NCBI GenBank assembly: GCA_963840565.1
Contig: CAWIZH010000002.1
Coordinates: forward strand, 992,001-1,056,000
Length of the DNA stretch: 64,000 bases
DNA from: VRUE01 sp963840565
Lineage (GTDB): Bacteria; Actinomycetota; Thermoleophilia; Solirubrobacterales; 70-9
Reading direction: 5' to 3'
Each line of letters opens with the position of its first letter. The stretch's first letter is position 1. Below are positions 18,010 to 27,302 of this stretch, one piece after another. The position numbers and the translations under genes were made by a program. Below the pieces are notes generated by a model that was given only the letters and a program-made list of their open reading frames with translations, was not told where the DNA came from and made no database searches.

Positions 18010-18928
18010 TCAGGCGGGCTGTGCGGCGGGGGCTCGCCAGCCGGCCCTTGAGGCCGTGTCGGCGATCTCGCCGGCGAAGGTCGGCCAGAGGGCGCGGGGC
18101 AGGTCGTGGCCCATGCCCTCGACTATGCGCAGGCGGGCGCCGGGGATTGCTCGTGCGGTGGCGCGGCCGCCGCTGGGGCGCACCAGGGGATCGCGGGTGC
18201 CGTGGATCACGGTCACCGGCAGGTTGCAGCTTGCGCAGCGCCGCGGTGCGATCGCCCGAGGCGCCGATCGCGTGCATCTGGCGCAGCACGCCCTTGGGGT
18301 TGTGCGAGCGGTCATACAGCCGACCGGCCAGCTCCCGAAACCGCGCCTCGTCCATCGGATAGGCGGGGGAGCCGATCACCTTGAAGGTCTTGACGATGCG
18401 CTCGATGTAGGCGTCGCGGCCCCGCGGGGCCTTGGCCAGCAGGGCCCCGAATGCCTTCAGCGTCGGCGTCCCCACCCGGCGGCTGCCGGTGGTCGACATG
18501 ATCGAGACCAGCGAGCGGACCCGCTCGGCGTGCTCGATCGCCAGGGTCTGGCCGATCATCCCGCCCATCGAGACGCCGACGACATGAGCCGAGTCGATCC
18601 CGAGGTGGTCCATCAGCCCGATCGTGTCGCTGGCCATGTCCGAGAGCAGGTAGGCGGCACTCTCACGACGACCGAGGAAGAGGTCGAGCCGATTGGGCAC
18701 GCCGCCCGATTCGAGCATCGTCGAGTGGCCGATGTCGCGGTTGTCGAAGCGCACGACGCGGAAGCCGCGCTCGGCCAGCAGCGCGCAGAACTCCTCGTCC
18801 CAGCCCAGCATCTGCGTCCCCAGCCCCATCACCAGCATCAGCGGCGCGGCATCGGGGTCCCCCACCTCCTGGTAGGCGATCTCGATGCCGTTGACGGGCG
18901 CCAGGCGCTCCTCGCTCAACTCGGCCAT
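18010..18928 (-). CDS. Alpha/beta hydrolase (frame broken)
   Basis: About 305 residues when joined. The family core is complete: oxyanion strand PLMLVMGLGTQML, nucleophile elbow VVGVSMGGMIGQ, acid VTVIHGTRDPLVRP and His GMGHDLPRALWP. The shift is a surplus G in AAGCTGCAACC on the coding strand near 18230; without it KLNLPVTVIHG is restored. It is similar to the hydrolases annotated as 'alpha/beta fold hydrolase' near 3-oxoadipate enol-lactonase; substrate unknown. Stop at 18010 follows RAPAAQPA. Confidence 0.8.
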
Positions 18929-19037
18929 GCGGGGAGTCTAGCCAGATGACTGGCTGACCAGCCAAACCCCGGCGACCAGGTGCAACGCGCTCCGGCGCTG
19001 TCGCGACCACAAAGCGTTGCACCGCTAGTTTGCTCGG

Positions 19038-20164
19038 ATGCGCACCGCGATCGTCTCCGACCTGCACCTCGGCGCCGCCACCGGCGAGGACATCGCGCGC
19101 GATCCGGCGATCCGGCGACTGCTGCTCGAGCGAGATCCGCGGCGCCGACCGCCTCGTCCTGCTCGGCGACGTGCTGGAGCTGCGCGACCTGCCGCTGGCC
19201 CGGGTGCTGGAGCTCGTCCAGCCGTTCTTCGAAGAGCTGGGCGAGGCGATGGCCGGCCGCCGCATCGTCCTCGTCCCCGGCAACCACGACCACCGCCTGG
19301 CCGAGCCGCTGCTCGAAGAGGTCGCGCTGGGCGGCACCGGCCTCGGCCTCGAGCACCGCGCCCTGCCGGCCGGCGAGGCCGGCCGGCCAGATCGCCGCCT
19401 GGCTCGGCGAGGCCGAGCTCAGCATCGCCTACCCCGGCGTCTGGCTGCGCGACGACGTCTACGCGACCCACGGCCACTACATGGACTGCCACATGTCACT
19501 GCCGCGCCTGGAGTGCGTCGCCGCGGCGGCGATGATGCGCTCCGGCGGCCGCCCGGCCCGGCCTGCGGCGCCCGCCGACTACGAGCGCGTCCTGCGCCCG
19601 ATCTACGGCTTCTTCTTCGGCTTCGCCGAGGCCGGCCTGGCGCAGCAAGCGCGATCCGCCCCTCCGAGCGCGCCTGGCGCTCGATCTCCGGCCGCGACGG
19701 CAACGGCAACCGGCTCCGCCAGGCGACCGCCAAGGCCGCGATCTCGCGCCGGAATCCCGGCCAGCGTCTGGCTGCTCAACCGGCTCGTCCGGGCCGACTT
19801 CGAGGCCGACGTCTCCGCCGCCTCGATCACCCGCGAGCGGCATCGCCGCCGCGACCGAGATGTGCGACCGCCTGCAGGATCGAGGCCGCCCACGTGATCA
19901 CCGGCCACACCCACCGCGCCGGCCCCGAAGAGAGCGACGCCGAGTGGCCGCTCGCCGACGGCGGCACGCCTCCACAACACCGGCAGCTGGGTCTTCGCCG
20001 ACGCCCTCCACCACCCCGGCGCTCCGCCCGGGCCCTACTGGCCGGGAACGGTCACCTGGGTCGAGGACGAGGGCGCGCCGCGCCGGGTGCGCCTGCTTGA
20101 CCGACCTCCCGACGAGCTGCGGGAGCTGAAGGCACGGCCGTCGGCCAGAGCCAGTCAGCGATGA
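19038..20164 (+). CDS. Calcineurin-like metallophosphoesterase (frame broken many times)
   Basis: All five metallophosphoesterase motifs are present in order: IVSDLHLG, LLGDVLEL, VPGNHDHRL, YATHGHYMD and VITGHTHRAG. The C-terminus is HNTGSWVFADALHHPG...WVEDEG. About 370 residues when joined. Shifts lie near 19130, 19388, 19648, 19745, 19846, 19884 and 19973; most are one surplus base. It would be a soluble two-metal phosphoesterase of unknown substrate. Its 3' end overlaps the predicted end of the convergent dehalogenase gene; that overlap may itself be an artefact of a shift. Confidence 0.75.
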
Positions 20165-21040
20165 GGCGGCCGACCTCCGGGCCGGCGTCCTCCTGCAGGA
20201 AGTGGCCGGCGTTCTCGATCGCGATCGGCGCCGGGAAGTTGAGCTGCTCGGAGACCCGTTCGCCGACCGAGAAGGGCAGGATCGAGTCCGAGTCGGCCCA
20301 GAGGACCAGGGTCGGGCGCTCGTCCTCGCGCAGCGCATCGGCCACCGCCTTGCCCTCGGCGGCACCGGGCGCGTCGGGCTCGGTCGGCAGGATCAGCGGG
20401 AAGGCACGCGGCCCCGGCCTTCGACTCCGGGCTCGGGTAGGGCGCTTCGTAGGCGGCGATCACCTCGTCGCCGGGGTCCTGCTTGCAGCCTCCCCGGACC
20501 AGCATCCCGACCGGCACGTCGGCGTTCTCGCGGACGAACTCGCGGAACTGAAGCCAGAGCGTCGCTCATCCGCTGGTGGCCGGTGAAAGGGCCGGTCTCC
20601 ATGATCACGAGGCGCGAGAAGCGGTCGGGGTGCTCGACCGCGAGCCGCAGCCCGATCGGCCCGCCCCAGTCGTGGACGACGGCGGTCGCGTCGCGCACGT
20701 CGAGCTCCTCGAGCAGCGTCGAGATCAGCTCGACGTGGCGGTCGTAGGTGTACCAATCGAGGTCGGTGGGCTTGTCGGAGCGGCCGAAGCCGGCGTAGTC
20801 GGGGGCGATGCAGCGGTAGCCGGCGTCGCGCACCGGCGGGATCACCTTGCGCCAGAGGAACGACCAGGTCGGCTCGCCGTGAAAGAAGACGACCGGCTTG
20901 CCCTCGCCCTCGTCGAGGTAGGCCAGCCGCACGCCGTCGATCTCGCGGTAGCTCGACTCGAAGGGAAAGTCGGGCAGCCCCTGCAGGCTCTCCTCCGGCG
21001 TGCGCACCACGTCCATTGGCCGCGGCAGACTATTGGACAA
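20052..21040 (-). CDS. Haloalkane dehalogenase-like alpha/beta hydrolase (frame broken)
   Basis: The start MSNSLPRPMDVVRTPEESLQGLPDFPF and the motifs PVVFFHGEPTWSFLWRKVIPP and AVVHDWGGPIGLRLA are those of haloalkane dehalogenases: Asp nucleophile in HDWGG, halide-stabilising Trp at the same elbow and at EPTW. The catalytic His is in ENAGHFLQEDAG. Shifts near 20560 and 20405. It hydrolyses carbon-halogen bonds if the assignment is right; some family members have other ester substrates. The C-terminal tail from 20120 to 20052 is doubtful. Confidence 0.78.
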
Positions 21041-21135
21041 CCGGCAAATCTCGCTCCAGAGCAGGAAAATCGCTCTGATCCCTGGAATATCCTCGCCGCA
21101 ATGTTCACTGCCTAGTTGTGACGAAAGGGTTAGGC

Positions 21136-21521
21136 ATGAACGAGGAGAGCACTACTCAGCGGCTGGTGGGTGTTCGCCGGCGTACTGCTGTTGGTCGCCG
21201 GCGTCCTGAACATCATCTACGGCATCGCCGCGATCGGCGACTCGAAGTTCTTCACCGAGAACGCCACCTACATCATCAGCGGCCTTCACACCTGGGGCTG
21301 GATCATGCTTGATCCTCGGCGTGCTCGAGCTGATCGCCGCCTTCTCGCTCTTCTCCGGAGGAGAGTTCGGGCGCTGGTTCGGCATCTTCGTCGCCTCGCT
21401 CAACGCGATCGGCGCGCTGCTCTCGATCCCGGCCTACCCGTTCTGGTCACTGGCGATCTTCGCCCTCTCGATCATCATCGTCTACAAGCTGGCGGAGGGT
21501 CCCGAAGGCACAGTTAGCTAG
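21136..21521 (+). CDS. DUF7144-type four-TM membrane protein (frame broken)
   Basis: Joined product of about 127 residues: a short N-terminus MNEESTTQR, then WWVFAGVLLLVAGVLNIIYGIAAIGDSKFF, TYIISGLHTWGWIMLILGVLELIAAFSLFSG and two more helices ending YKLAEGPEG. This is the actinobacterial DUF7144 membrane family of unknown role. Surplus bases near 21168 and 21306 (CTTGATC for CTGATC) break the frame. A hairpin follows the stop. Confidence 0.7.
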
Positions 21522-22125
21522 GCGACGAGCCGGCCACACGCTGCGACCGAAGGCCCCGGGATTCCGGGGCCTTCGTCGTTGCGGGGTCGGCCTCGGCGGC
21601 GGCTCGTAAGCGATCGAGGCGCGACCACGGGCGCCGGCGCGCGTTCGTTGCCCTCGTAGACGACGTCGACCCCGCTGAGCCGGTCGTCCCAGGCGCGGCG
21701 GCGCTCGTCGAAGAGGATGCCGAGGAAGCCGAGGCCGAAGGGGATCGCCGCCAGCGCCATCCCGATCAGGCGCTTGATCGATCGCCCGAGGCGCAGCCCG
21801 CGGGTTTCGACGTCGAGCCTGATCCCGACGAAGCGCATGCCCGGCGTCTGGCCGGCCAGCGACCAGAAGCCGACCAGGTAGAGGCCGCCGAGGGCGAACC
21901 AGAGCGCCGTGCCGGCGGCCAGCGCCGCGGTCGAGACGCCGTTGCCGTTGCCGGTGAAGGCCGAGGCGATCAGCGCCGCGACCGCGGCCAGGCCGGAGAA
22001 GCCGAGGTTGACGATCAGCAGGTCGAGGCCGAAGGCGAGAGCCGCGGGTCGCCGCGCCGGCGCGATCGGTCGGCTCGCGTGCGCCGCTTGCGGAAGAAGA
22101 TCCGCCGCACGACCCGCTCGATCAC
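21518..22125 (-). CDS. RDD family membrane protein (frame broken)
   Basis: The N-terminus VIERVVRRIFFRKRR is followed, after a shift near 22045, by LDLLIVNLGFSGLAAVAALIASAF, then ALWFALGGLYLVGFWSLAGQTPGMRFVGIRL, and RSIKRLIGMALAAIPFGLGFLGILFDERRRAWDDRLSGVDVVY. The last part is the RDD signature (R...PGM...R; D-RR-W-D). The GTG start at 22125 overlaps the previous stop (GTGA), indicating an operon with the helical protein. The last ~25 codons read through a terminator-like hairpin and may be spurious. Confidence 0.72.
21549..21574 (+). terminator. Hairpin terminator between convergent genes
   Basis: GAAGGCCCCGG (21549-21559), loop GATT, CCGGGGCCTTC (21564-21574): an 11-bp perfect stem 28 bases after the DUF7144 stop, followed by GTCGTTG. 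It also falls inside the RDD reading frame, which suggests the true RDD stop lies further upstream. Confidence 0.6.
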
Positions 22126-22600
22126 GCGTCGAGGCGCCGCGTGCCGTTGCCGATCGTGTGGCCGACGTCCTCGATCATGCCCATGCTCTGGGCGCTGATC
22201 GCGGCGCGAATCTCCGGCGCCTCGGCGATCCGCTCGACCAGCCGCTGCGCCTCATCGCTGGCCAGCAGCCGTCGCCAGACCTCGTCGACCAGTTCGCTGT
22301 CGAGAGCATCGACCAGGGCGTGCTTGACCGCGTCGCTCTCCAGGGCCGAGTTCATCGCCTCTTCGACCACCGGCCCCTGCAGTACCCGCGCGATCGCCCG
22401 TTCGACCGCCTCGCTCTCGACCGCGGCGACCATCGCCTCCTCGGCGGCGGTCTCGACCGCGCGATCGATGCCCGCCGCTTTGCCGACGCTGCGGGCGCTG
22501 CGAACCCCGGCGCCGAGCAGGCGCACGGAAAGCGGCAGCGGTTTGCCCGGAAGGTCCCTCGCCGGGCGGCGGAGTCTGCGAAGAAGGCTCGGGCGGCCAT
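22122..22600 (-). CDS. Helix-rich hypothetical protein (start frame uncertain)
   Basis: About 160 residues. After a basic segment (LLRRLRRPARDLPGKPLPLSVRLLGAGVRSARSVGKAAG) comes a run of short repeated helices, each about 25 residues with acidic faces: IDRAVETAAEEAMVAAVESEAVERAIARVLQGP, VVEEAMNSALESDAVKHALVDALDSELVDEVW, then RLLASDEAQRLVERIAEAPEIRAAI. ATG 22600 fits if one C is missing in a CCC run; the frame as written lacks a nearby start. No known family. It is the third gene of a NUDIX-DUF1330-helical-RDD operon. Confidence 0.55.
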
Positions 22601-22602
22601 CG

Positions 22603-22994
22603 CTACGGCGTCCGCCTCGCCCGGGTCCATCGGGTGAAGCTCGCCCCTGCTCAGCGCCTCGGTGCGCAGGTGGCCGATCGCCTGGTACTCGGCGCGAGCC
22701 GATCATCTCGAGGAAGGCCTGCCGGGTCGGGTACTCGACCAGGACGACGAGGTCCCAGCGAGCCATCGCCGAGCAACGCGGCCGCGGGCTCGCCGAGGAA
22801 GGCGATCCGGCCGCCGGCCTTCTCCAAGCAGCGGCGCCACCGCCGCGCCATATTCCTCGTAGCGCTCACGCCCACCATCGGGCTTGAAGGCGAGCAGGTT
22901 CAGCATCACCAGGGGCTTGCCGTCCGCGGCGCGCTCGGCAAAGGCGGCGAAACCCTCCTTGTTCAGTGGCTCGGCCTCGGCCTCGTGCAGTCAT
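22603..22994 (-). CDS. DUF1330/EthD-like small protein (frame broken)
   Basis: The pieces, read in order, form a typical dimeric alpha/beta-barrel protein: EAEPLNKEGFAAFAERAADGKPLVMLNLLAFKPDGG, RYEEYGAAVAPLLGE, RIAFLGEPAAALLGDG, WDLVVLVEYPTRQAFLEMIGS, EYQAIGHLRTEALSRGELHPMDPGEADA. ATG 22994 overlaps the NUDIX stop (ATGA). Surplus bases occur right after the start and near 22825, 22765, 22693 and 22606. Function of this family is not established. Confidence 0.65.
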
Positions 22995-23455
22995 CTGACT
23001 TTCAACCTATCGAGAAAATCGGCCTGCGCGGGAATGATCTTCGTCCTCGCCTCGTCGAGGCCGAACCACTCTGCCCGGTCGACCTCGGGGAACTCGCGCT
23101 CGACGCCGGAGCGCGGCGGCCATTCCATGCTGAAGGTGTTGCTGCGCAGCGTCGCCGGGTCGAAGTCCCCCTCGGCCGCCCAGCAATGGACGAGCTTGCC
23201 GGCTCTTCTGGCGCACCGAGCCCAGCTCGATCAGATCGCCCGGCAGCGAAGGCGAAGGGAGAGCCCAGCTCCTCCTCCAACTCGCGCAACGCGCATTGCG
23301 AGCGGCTCCTCGCCCTCCTCGACCAAGCCCTTTGGAATCGACCAGGCGCCCAGGTCCTTCTTCGCCCAGTAGGGCCCGCCGGGGTGGACGAGCAGAACCT
23401 CGGGCGCCTCGCCGGCCTGGCGAAAGAGCAGGATCCCAGCGCCGACCGCAGCCAC
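22991..23455 (-). CDS. NUDIX hydrolase (frame broken)
   Basis: About 155 residues. The Nudix box is GLVEEGEEPLAMRVA followed, after a shift near 23290, by RELEEELG, giving the canonical GX5EX7REUXEEXGU spacing. The N-terminus MAAVGAGILLFRQAGEAPEVLLVHPGGPYWAKKDLGAWSIPKG and C-terminus WFGLDEARTKIIPAQADFLDRLKVR match the MutT-like 'diadenosine/NTP' type that hydrolyses nucleoside diphosphates linked to another group. Further shifts near 23240 and 23205. First gene of the four-gene operon. Confidence 0.78.
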
Positions 23456-23496
23456 GGAGAAGACGCTAGCCGATGGCGAGCCCGCGGAGGTCCGGG

Positions 23497-23889
23497 CTAT
23501 ACCTCCAGTGTCTGCTTAACCGTGTCGATGCCACGCTCCATCAGTTCGCCGGTGACCTGCGCCGCCTCTTTGGGCAGCAGGTCGGCGATCCAGACGAACC
23601 GCGTGCTCCCGTCCTCATTGGCGAACACCTGCGCGGCACCGTTGTGGTGGGTGTAAGGGCCGTCGACTATCGACCAGACCAGGCGGCGATCCTCATCGTT
23701 CGAGTCGATCAGCCGCTCACGGGCCTCCGCCCCGTTGAAGAAGGTGACGACCCGATCGTCGCCGTCGAGTCGAGCGTCGACGACGAAGCCGGGAACCAGG
23801 CGCTCGTGCAGTGCACCCCAATCCCGCAGTGCCGCCCAAGCCTCATCCGGGCTCACCTCGATCGTCCGCTCCAAGTGAATCGATGCCAT
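23497..23889 (-). CDS. SRPBCC (START-like) family protein
   Basis: 130 residues from ATG 23889, chosen over upstream in-frame starts because GGAGG lies 6 bases before it. The fold signature is a strand MASIHLERTIEVSPDEAWAALRDW, a hydrophobic-cavity core FVVDARLDGDDRVVTFFNGAEARERL and a long C-terminal helix LPKEAAQVTGELMERGIDTVKQTLE. Such proteins bind small hydrophobic ligands. No ligand can be predicted. It is divergent to the gene at 23949. The frame is intact, as it is in every gene downstream to 43.6 kb. Confidence 0.8.
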   Translation of the reverse strand: MASIHLERTIEVSPDEAWAALRDWGALHERLVPGFVVDARLDGDDRVVTFFNGAEARERLIDSNDEDRRLVWSIVDGPYTHHNGAAQVFANEDGSTRFVWIADLLPKEAAQVTGELMERGIDTVKQTLEV

Positions 23890-23948
23890 TCGGCCTCCAT
23901 TGGTCGTTGTTGGTCGTTGACTTGCCCCCGATTCGTACACTGCGCGGC

Positions 23949-24422
23949 GTGCCGAGGTCACAAGCACTCACCTCACCCGACGGCGATCGGTGGCAGGTAC
24001 GGCGGCGCTGGCTGGACCGTTCCGTGCCAAAAATTCGGCGTGCGCTGGGAGAAAAAGATGACCAGCTGGCCCTGGAAGGCGGACTCGAGGTCCTCTCCTC
24101 AGGCCTCGACGACAGCATTCCGTTCGCCATCGGCGCGGCAATCGTGGTCGCGCTCCTCGCCTTCTTCCTACTGCCGCTGATCGGCATAGCGCTCGAGATC
24201 GCCTTCCTGATCGCACTGCTGAGCTCCGGCATCGTCGGGCGAGTGCTGCTGCGACGCCCCTGGACCATCGAAGCGGTCAATCTCGACCACCCGCAGCGCT
24301 CGGCCGCTTTCGCCGCCAAGGGATGGCGGCGATCGGACCGTGCGATCCACGAGCTCACCACGGCGATCTCGATTTCGGGTCTGCCGGAGCGGATCTCCGA
24401 AGGCACGCCGGTCGCCCGATAA
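23949..24422 (+). CDS. Membrane protein of unknown function
   Basis: 157 residues from GTG 23949. Soluble basic N-terminus (SPDGDRWQVRRRWLDRSVPKIRRAL), two adjacent TM helices (IPFAIGAAIVVALLAFFLLPLIGIALEIAFLIALLSSGIVGRVLL) and a C-terminal cytoplasmic part RRPWTIEAVNLDHPQRSAAFAAKGWRRSDRAIHELTTAI. The pattern 'RPW.IEA......W.V.GWR.S..A' is recurrent in actinobacterial uncharacterised proteins. It converges with the Ddn-like gene. Confidence 0.65.
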   Translation: MPRSQALTSPDGDRWQVRRRWLDRSVPKIRRALGEKDDQLALEGGLEVLSSGLDDSIPFAIGAAIVVALLAFFLLPLIGIALEIAFLIALLSSGIVGRVLLRRPWTIEAVNLDHPQRSAAFAAKGWRRSDRAIHELTTAISISGLPERISEGTPVAR

Positions 24423-24433
24423 CGCCGCCGGGA

Positions 24434-24955
24434 CTACGCGAGGGCGCTTGGCTCGCGTGGCGTGAGCCAGACGATCGGGATCGTCCGGCTCACCTTCGCC
24501 GCCTCCCGGCGGTAGGCGGCATAAGGCGCGAAGACGCGGTCGGCGAGGGTCCACAGCCTCTGGCGCTCGGCCTCGTCGCCAACCACGGTGGCCCGCATCG
24601 GAATGCCACCGAGAGTGACGTCGGGATCAGCTCGGAGGTTGTGAAACCACGCCGGGTGCTTCTCGAAGCCGAGCTTCGAGGCGATGATCGTGACCCGGTC
24701 GCCGTCATGGAAGTAGATGACGACGTTGCGTCGCACCAAGCCGCTCTTCGCCCCGCGGGTTTCGAGCAGGGCGGTGGGAATCGTCAGGTCCAGTCCGACG
24801 CGGCCTCGGCTTACCCGCATCAGAAATGGGTCGACCTTCCAAACCACGTGGACCGAGAGGAACCTTCCCAGGCGGGTGTTGGAGAAGGCGGCGTAAGCGC
24901 GGCTGAACATGCCGGGGCGCTGCTCTGGGTCGACGTACTTGAGCCGTGCCGGCAT
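24434..24955 (-). CDS. Nitroreductase-family deazaflavin (F420)-dependent oxidoreductase, Ddn-like
   Basis: 173 residues, standard for the family. Contains LLETRGAKSGLVRRNVVIYFHDGDRVTIIASKLGFEKHPAWFHNLRADPDVTLG, the Ddn signature with the TxGAKSG...R phosphate-binding segment for F420 and the HPAWFHNL motif. It would use reduced F420 made by the cof/fbi locus at 55-62 kb to reduce quinones or other substrates. It stands 10 bases downstream of the beta-propeller gene on the same strand. Confidence 0.88.
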   Translation of the reverse strand: MPARLKYVDPEQRPGMFSRAYAAFSNTRLGRFLSVHVVWKVDPFLMRVSRGRVGLDLTIPTALLETRGAKSGLVRRNVVIYFHDGDRVTIIASKLGFEKHPAWFHNLRADPDVTLGGIPMRATVVGDEAERQRLWTLADRVFAPYAAYRREAAKVSRTIPIVWLTPREPSALA

Positions 24956-24965
24956 GGTCGAGGGC

Positions 24966-26465
24966 TCAGGGGCGAATGGCCCAGACGGTCGCGTCGCCTT
25001 CCGAGGCGGCGTAGAGCAACCCCGAGGGGCCGGGAGCCAGCGCCGTCATCTTGTACATGCCGCTGGCGCCGCCGTTTTTTGTCGCGCCGGGGATCGCCTT
25101 GCAAACGCCCTTGGCGGCGATCCGCCGGTTGCCGGTCGTGCAGCCCTGGAAGGAGAGCGCGCCCGAGTGCGGGTCCCGGTGCATCGCGACGATCGCGTCC
25201 TGGGTGCGCACGGCGGCAAGCAGACTGCGCCCGTTGGCGCTGAGCACGGGGGCGCGGATCCCGCTCAGAACCGATGTCTTGGCGTAAGCGGCGGAGCCCG
25301 GGGTCAGCCCGCAGACGTGGCTCTGGTCGGTGCTGCCGCTGAGGCAGCTCACCGGCGTCAGGGTGCCGTTGGCGGCCTTGCGCCGCAGGACGAGAATCGA
25401 GCCGTAGCCGGAGGTCGCGTAGAGGAAGTGCCCGTCCGCGGTGGCGGTGAGCCCGGTCGGCTGCTCGAGCGCAGTCACCGGCCCGCCGCCGTAGCGGCAA
25501 CCGTGCTGGTCACCGCGGCCGCCTAGACAGCCGGCGAAAGAGGGCTTGCCGGTGGCACCGATGGCGAAGCTGTCGATCGTCGCCGCCCGACTCGCCGCCG
25601 CGTACAGGTGCTTCCCGTCGGGCGAGAGCAGCGGCGAGCTGAGGCCGGCGAGGACATCGTCGCCGGCCGATACCTGGCGGCAGGCGACCGCGCGGTCGTT
25701 GCTGCTGAGGCAGCCGGCGAAGCTCAGCGCACCACTCGCCGGATCGCGGGCGAACGTCGTCAGGCTTTCGTCGAGATCGGCGGTCACGTAGACGCGCCGG
25801 CCACTCGGGCTGATCGCGATCCCGCTCAGCTCGTTCAGCCCGGACCCGTAGCCGCCTCGGGTCGGGTGCGGAATCGGGGTACAGGCGAGGACGCCAGTTG
25901 GGCCGGGTTCGGTGTCGCCCGTGAGGCAGTCGACATAAGTGAGCGCGCCGCTCAGCGGTTCGCGCGAGAAGCGGGCGATGACCGAGCCGTGGAAGCTGCC
26001 GCTGACCAGGTAGAGCCAGCGGCCGTCGGGACTGACCGCCGCCGCGGTCGGCTCGGCGATCGGCGCCTGGTCGGCGTTGGCGTAGGCCCCCGGCACGGCC
26101 GGGCAGGAGCGTTCGATGAAGGTGTTGCCGGTGAAGCAGGCGGAGAAGGACAGCTGGGTTGGCGATGCACCAGGGACGAGCTGCGTGATCGCGCTGTTTT
26201 CGCTGCCGATCCCGTATAGCGCCGGCCCCGAGCCGCCGCCGGCAAGCGCCGCCACCCCCTTCAGCCCGGCGTCGTCGGCGCGGCCGCCCGAGCCGGGAAC
26301 GGTGTGACATCCCTGCGCCCTAGCGACGCGGTTGTTGCCGGTGACACAGCCGAGCAGGGTGACGCCGCGATGAGGCGAGGCCGGCGCGCTCGACACAACC
26401 GAGGTGGCGGCGGTCAGGACAAATAGCGTCAGCACGGCGACCCGGAATGCTTTGGCGCTGCTCAT
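24966..26465 (-). CDS. Secreted beta-propeller protein with repeated Cys motif
   Basis: 499 residues; signal peptide MSSAKAFRVAVLTLFVLTAATSVVSS. Seven or so blades carry the phrase 'SPDGRWLYLVSG.....VIARFSREPLSGALTYVDCLTG', as in lactonase-type seven-bladed propellers. An unusual extra motif recurs in each blade: GC[VLTS]xGN/D.....C...PG (LLGCVTGNNRVARAQGCHTVPG, YVDCLTGDTEPGPTGVLACTPIP, FQGCTTGNRRIAAKGVCKAIPG). The paired cysteines suggest a disulfide per blade, stabilising an exported protein. No catalytic function is assigned. Confidence 0.78.
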   Translation of the reverse strand: MSSAKAFRVAVLTLFVLTAATSVVSSAPASPHRGVTLLGCVTGNNRVARAQGCHTVPGSGGRADDAGLKGVAALAGGGSGPALYGIGSENSAITQLVPGASPTQLSFSACFTGNTFIERSCPAVPGAYANADQAPIAEPTAAAVSPDGRWLYLVSGSFHGSVIARFSREPLSGALTYVDCLTGDTEPGPTGVLACTPIPHPTRGGYGSGLNELSGIAISPSGRRVYVTADLDESLTTFARDPASGALSFAGCLSSNDRAVACRQVSAGDDVLAGLSSPLLSPDGKHLYAAASRAATIDSFAIGATGKPSFAGCLGGRGDQHGCRYGGGPVTALEQPTGLTATADGHFLYATSGYGSILVLRRKAANGTLTPVSCLSGSTDQSHVCGLTPGSAAYAKTSVLSGIRAPVLSANGRSLLAAVRTQDAIVAMHRDPHSGALSFQGCTTGNRRIAAKGVCKAIPGATKNGGASGMYKMTALAPGPSGLLYAASEGDATVWAIRP

Positions 26466-26489
26466 CCGCCTACTAAACCACGCCCGCTC

Positions 26490-26657
26490 TTATTTCGGCA
26501 GCTCTTCGTCACCGCGCTCGCGCACCATGTAGAGCGCGTACCAGTCCGGCCAGTTCGGATCCTCCTCGCCGGTTCGCTCCTCGTGCTTGCCGTGCGCCGC
26601 GGCTGCCCGCCTCAGCGCCTCGGCCAGGTCCTCCACGGACTCATAAGTCGTAGCCAT
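26490..26657 (-). CDS. Small hypothetical protein (55 aa) next to VOC gene
   Basis: The short frame begins MATTYESVEDLAEALRRAAAA and ends GDEELPK; its middle part reads DPNWPDWYALYMVRERG. A GGAG ribosome site lies 6 bases upstream of ATG 26657. The WPDWYA..M segment is typical of a small conserved actinobacterial protein that commonly accompanies glyoxalase-family genes, as here (8 bases after the VOC stop). It is soluble, mostly helical, of unknown function. Confidence 0.65.
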   Translation of the reverse strand: MATTYESVEDLAEALRRAAAAHGKHEERTGEEDPNWPDWYALYMVRERGDEELPK

Positions 26658-26665
26658 CAATTCTC

Positions 26666-27166
26666 CTACCGGCCCGGAAGCCGGGTCTTGATCTCCTGGA
26701 GTAGCCAGCCGTTGCCATCCGGATCGCTGAAGGCGACGAACGAGCCGTAGTCAGCGTGCTCCGGCGCCGGCCCGCTGACGCGCCCGTCCGCGCCGGCGTG
26801 ATGAAAGATCCCCGTGACGTCGTGGAACATCTCGCTGACCTCGACCCCGCGCGCGACGAGGTCGGCGCGAGCCGCGTCGATGTCGTAGACCGAGAGCTGC
26901 AGCCCTTCCGATGAGCCTGGCGGCGCGGATGTGACCCCCTCGCCGAAGATGATCGAGCAGGCGGACCCCGGGGGCGTCAGCTGCACCACCCTGTAGCCGT
27001 CCTCGACCGCAAGGTCGGCATCGAGGCGCCACCCCAGCCCCTCGTAGAAACCCTTCGCACGGTCGACATCCGAAACCGGCACGACCACGACCTCGAGCTT
27101 CATTTCTCCGGCGTTGACTGGCGGGGTGCCGGCCACAGCCTCACTGCTCGTCTCTTCGCTGCCCAT
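26666..27166 (-). CDS. VOC family (glyoxalase/bleomycin resistance-like) protein
   Basis: 166 residues from ATG 27166; GGAGG sits 6 bases upstream of it, whereas the in-frame ATG at 27178 has none. After an acidic tail the VOC fold reads KLEVVVVPVSDVDRAKGFYEGLGWRLDADLAVEDGYRVVQLTPPGSACSIIFGEG and ends SFVAFSDPDGNGWLLQEI. One beta-alpha-beta-beta-beta pair; metal-ligand residues would be in the first and last strands (E and Q/E in LLQE). Substrate unknown. It is cotranscribed with the 55-aa gene. Confidence 0.85.
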   Translation of the reverse strand: MGSEETSSEAVAGTPPVNAGEMKLEVVVVPVSDVDRAKGFYEGLGWRLDADLAVEDGYRVVQLTPPGSACSIIFGEGVTSAPPGSSEGLQLSVYDIDAARADLVARGVEVSEMFHDVTGIFHHAGADGRVSGPAPEHADYGSFVAFSDPDGNGWLLQEIKTRLPGR

Positions 27167-27266
27167 CTCAACCTCCATAGGATCGGCACGAGCTCCTTTC
27201 TCGCACCCTCCCCCCTGCTCAGGTGGAAGTCAAGCGGAATGCAGCCGCGGACCGGCGTCATATGGC

Positions 27267-27302
27267 TTGAATGGACGAACAGGGCCGGTACGCTGATTGC
27301 AA
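27267..27302 (+). promoter_or_regulatory. Possible leaderless promoter of msrA
   Basis: TTGAAT at 27267-27272 and TACGCT at 27289-27294 have a 16-base spacer, and the expected transcription start falls at about the ATG at 27302. No ribosome-binding site precedes that ATG. Support is by pattern only. Confidence 0.35.
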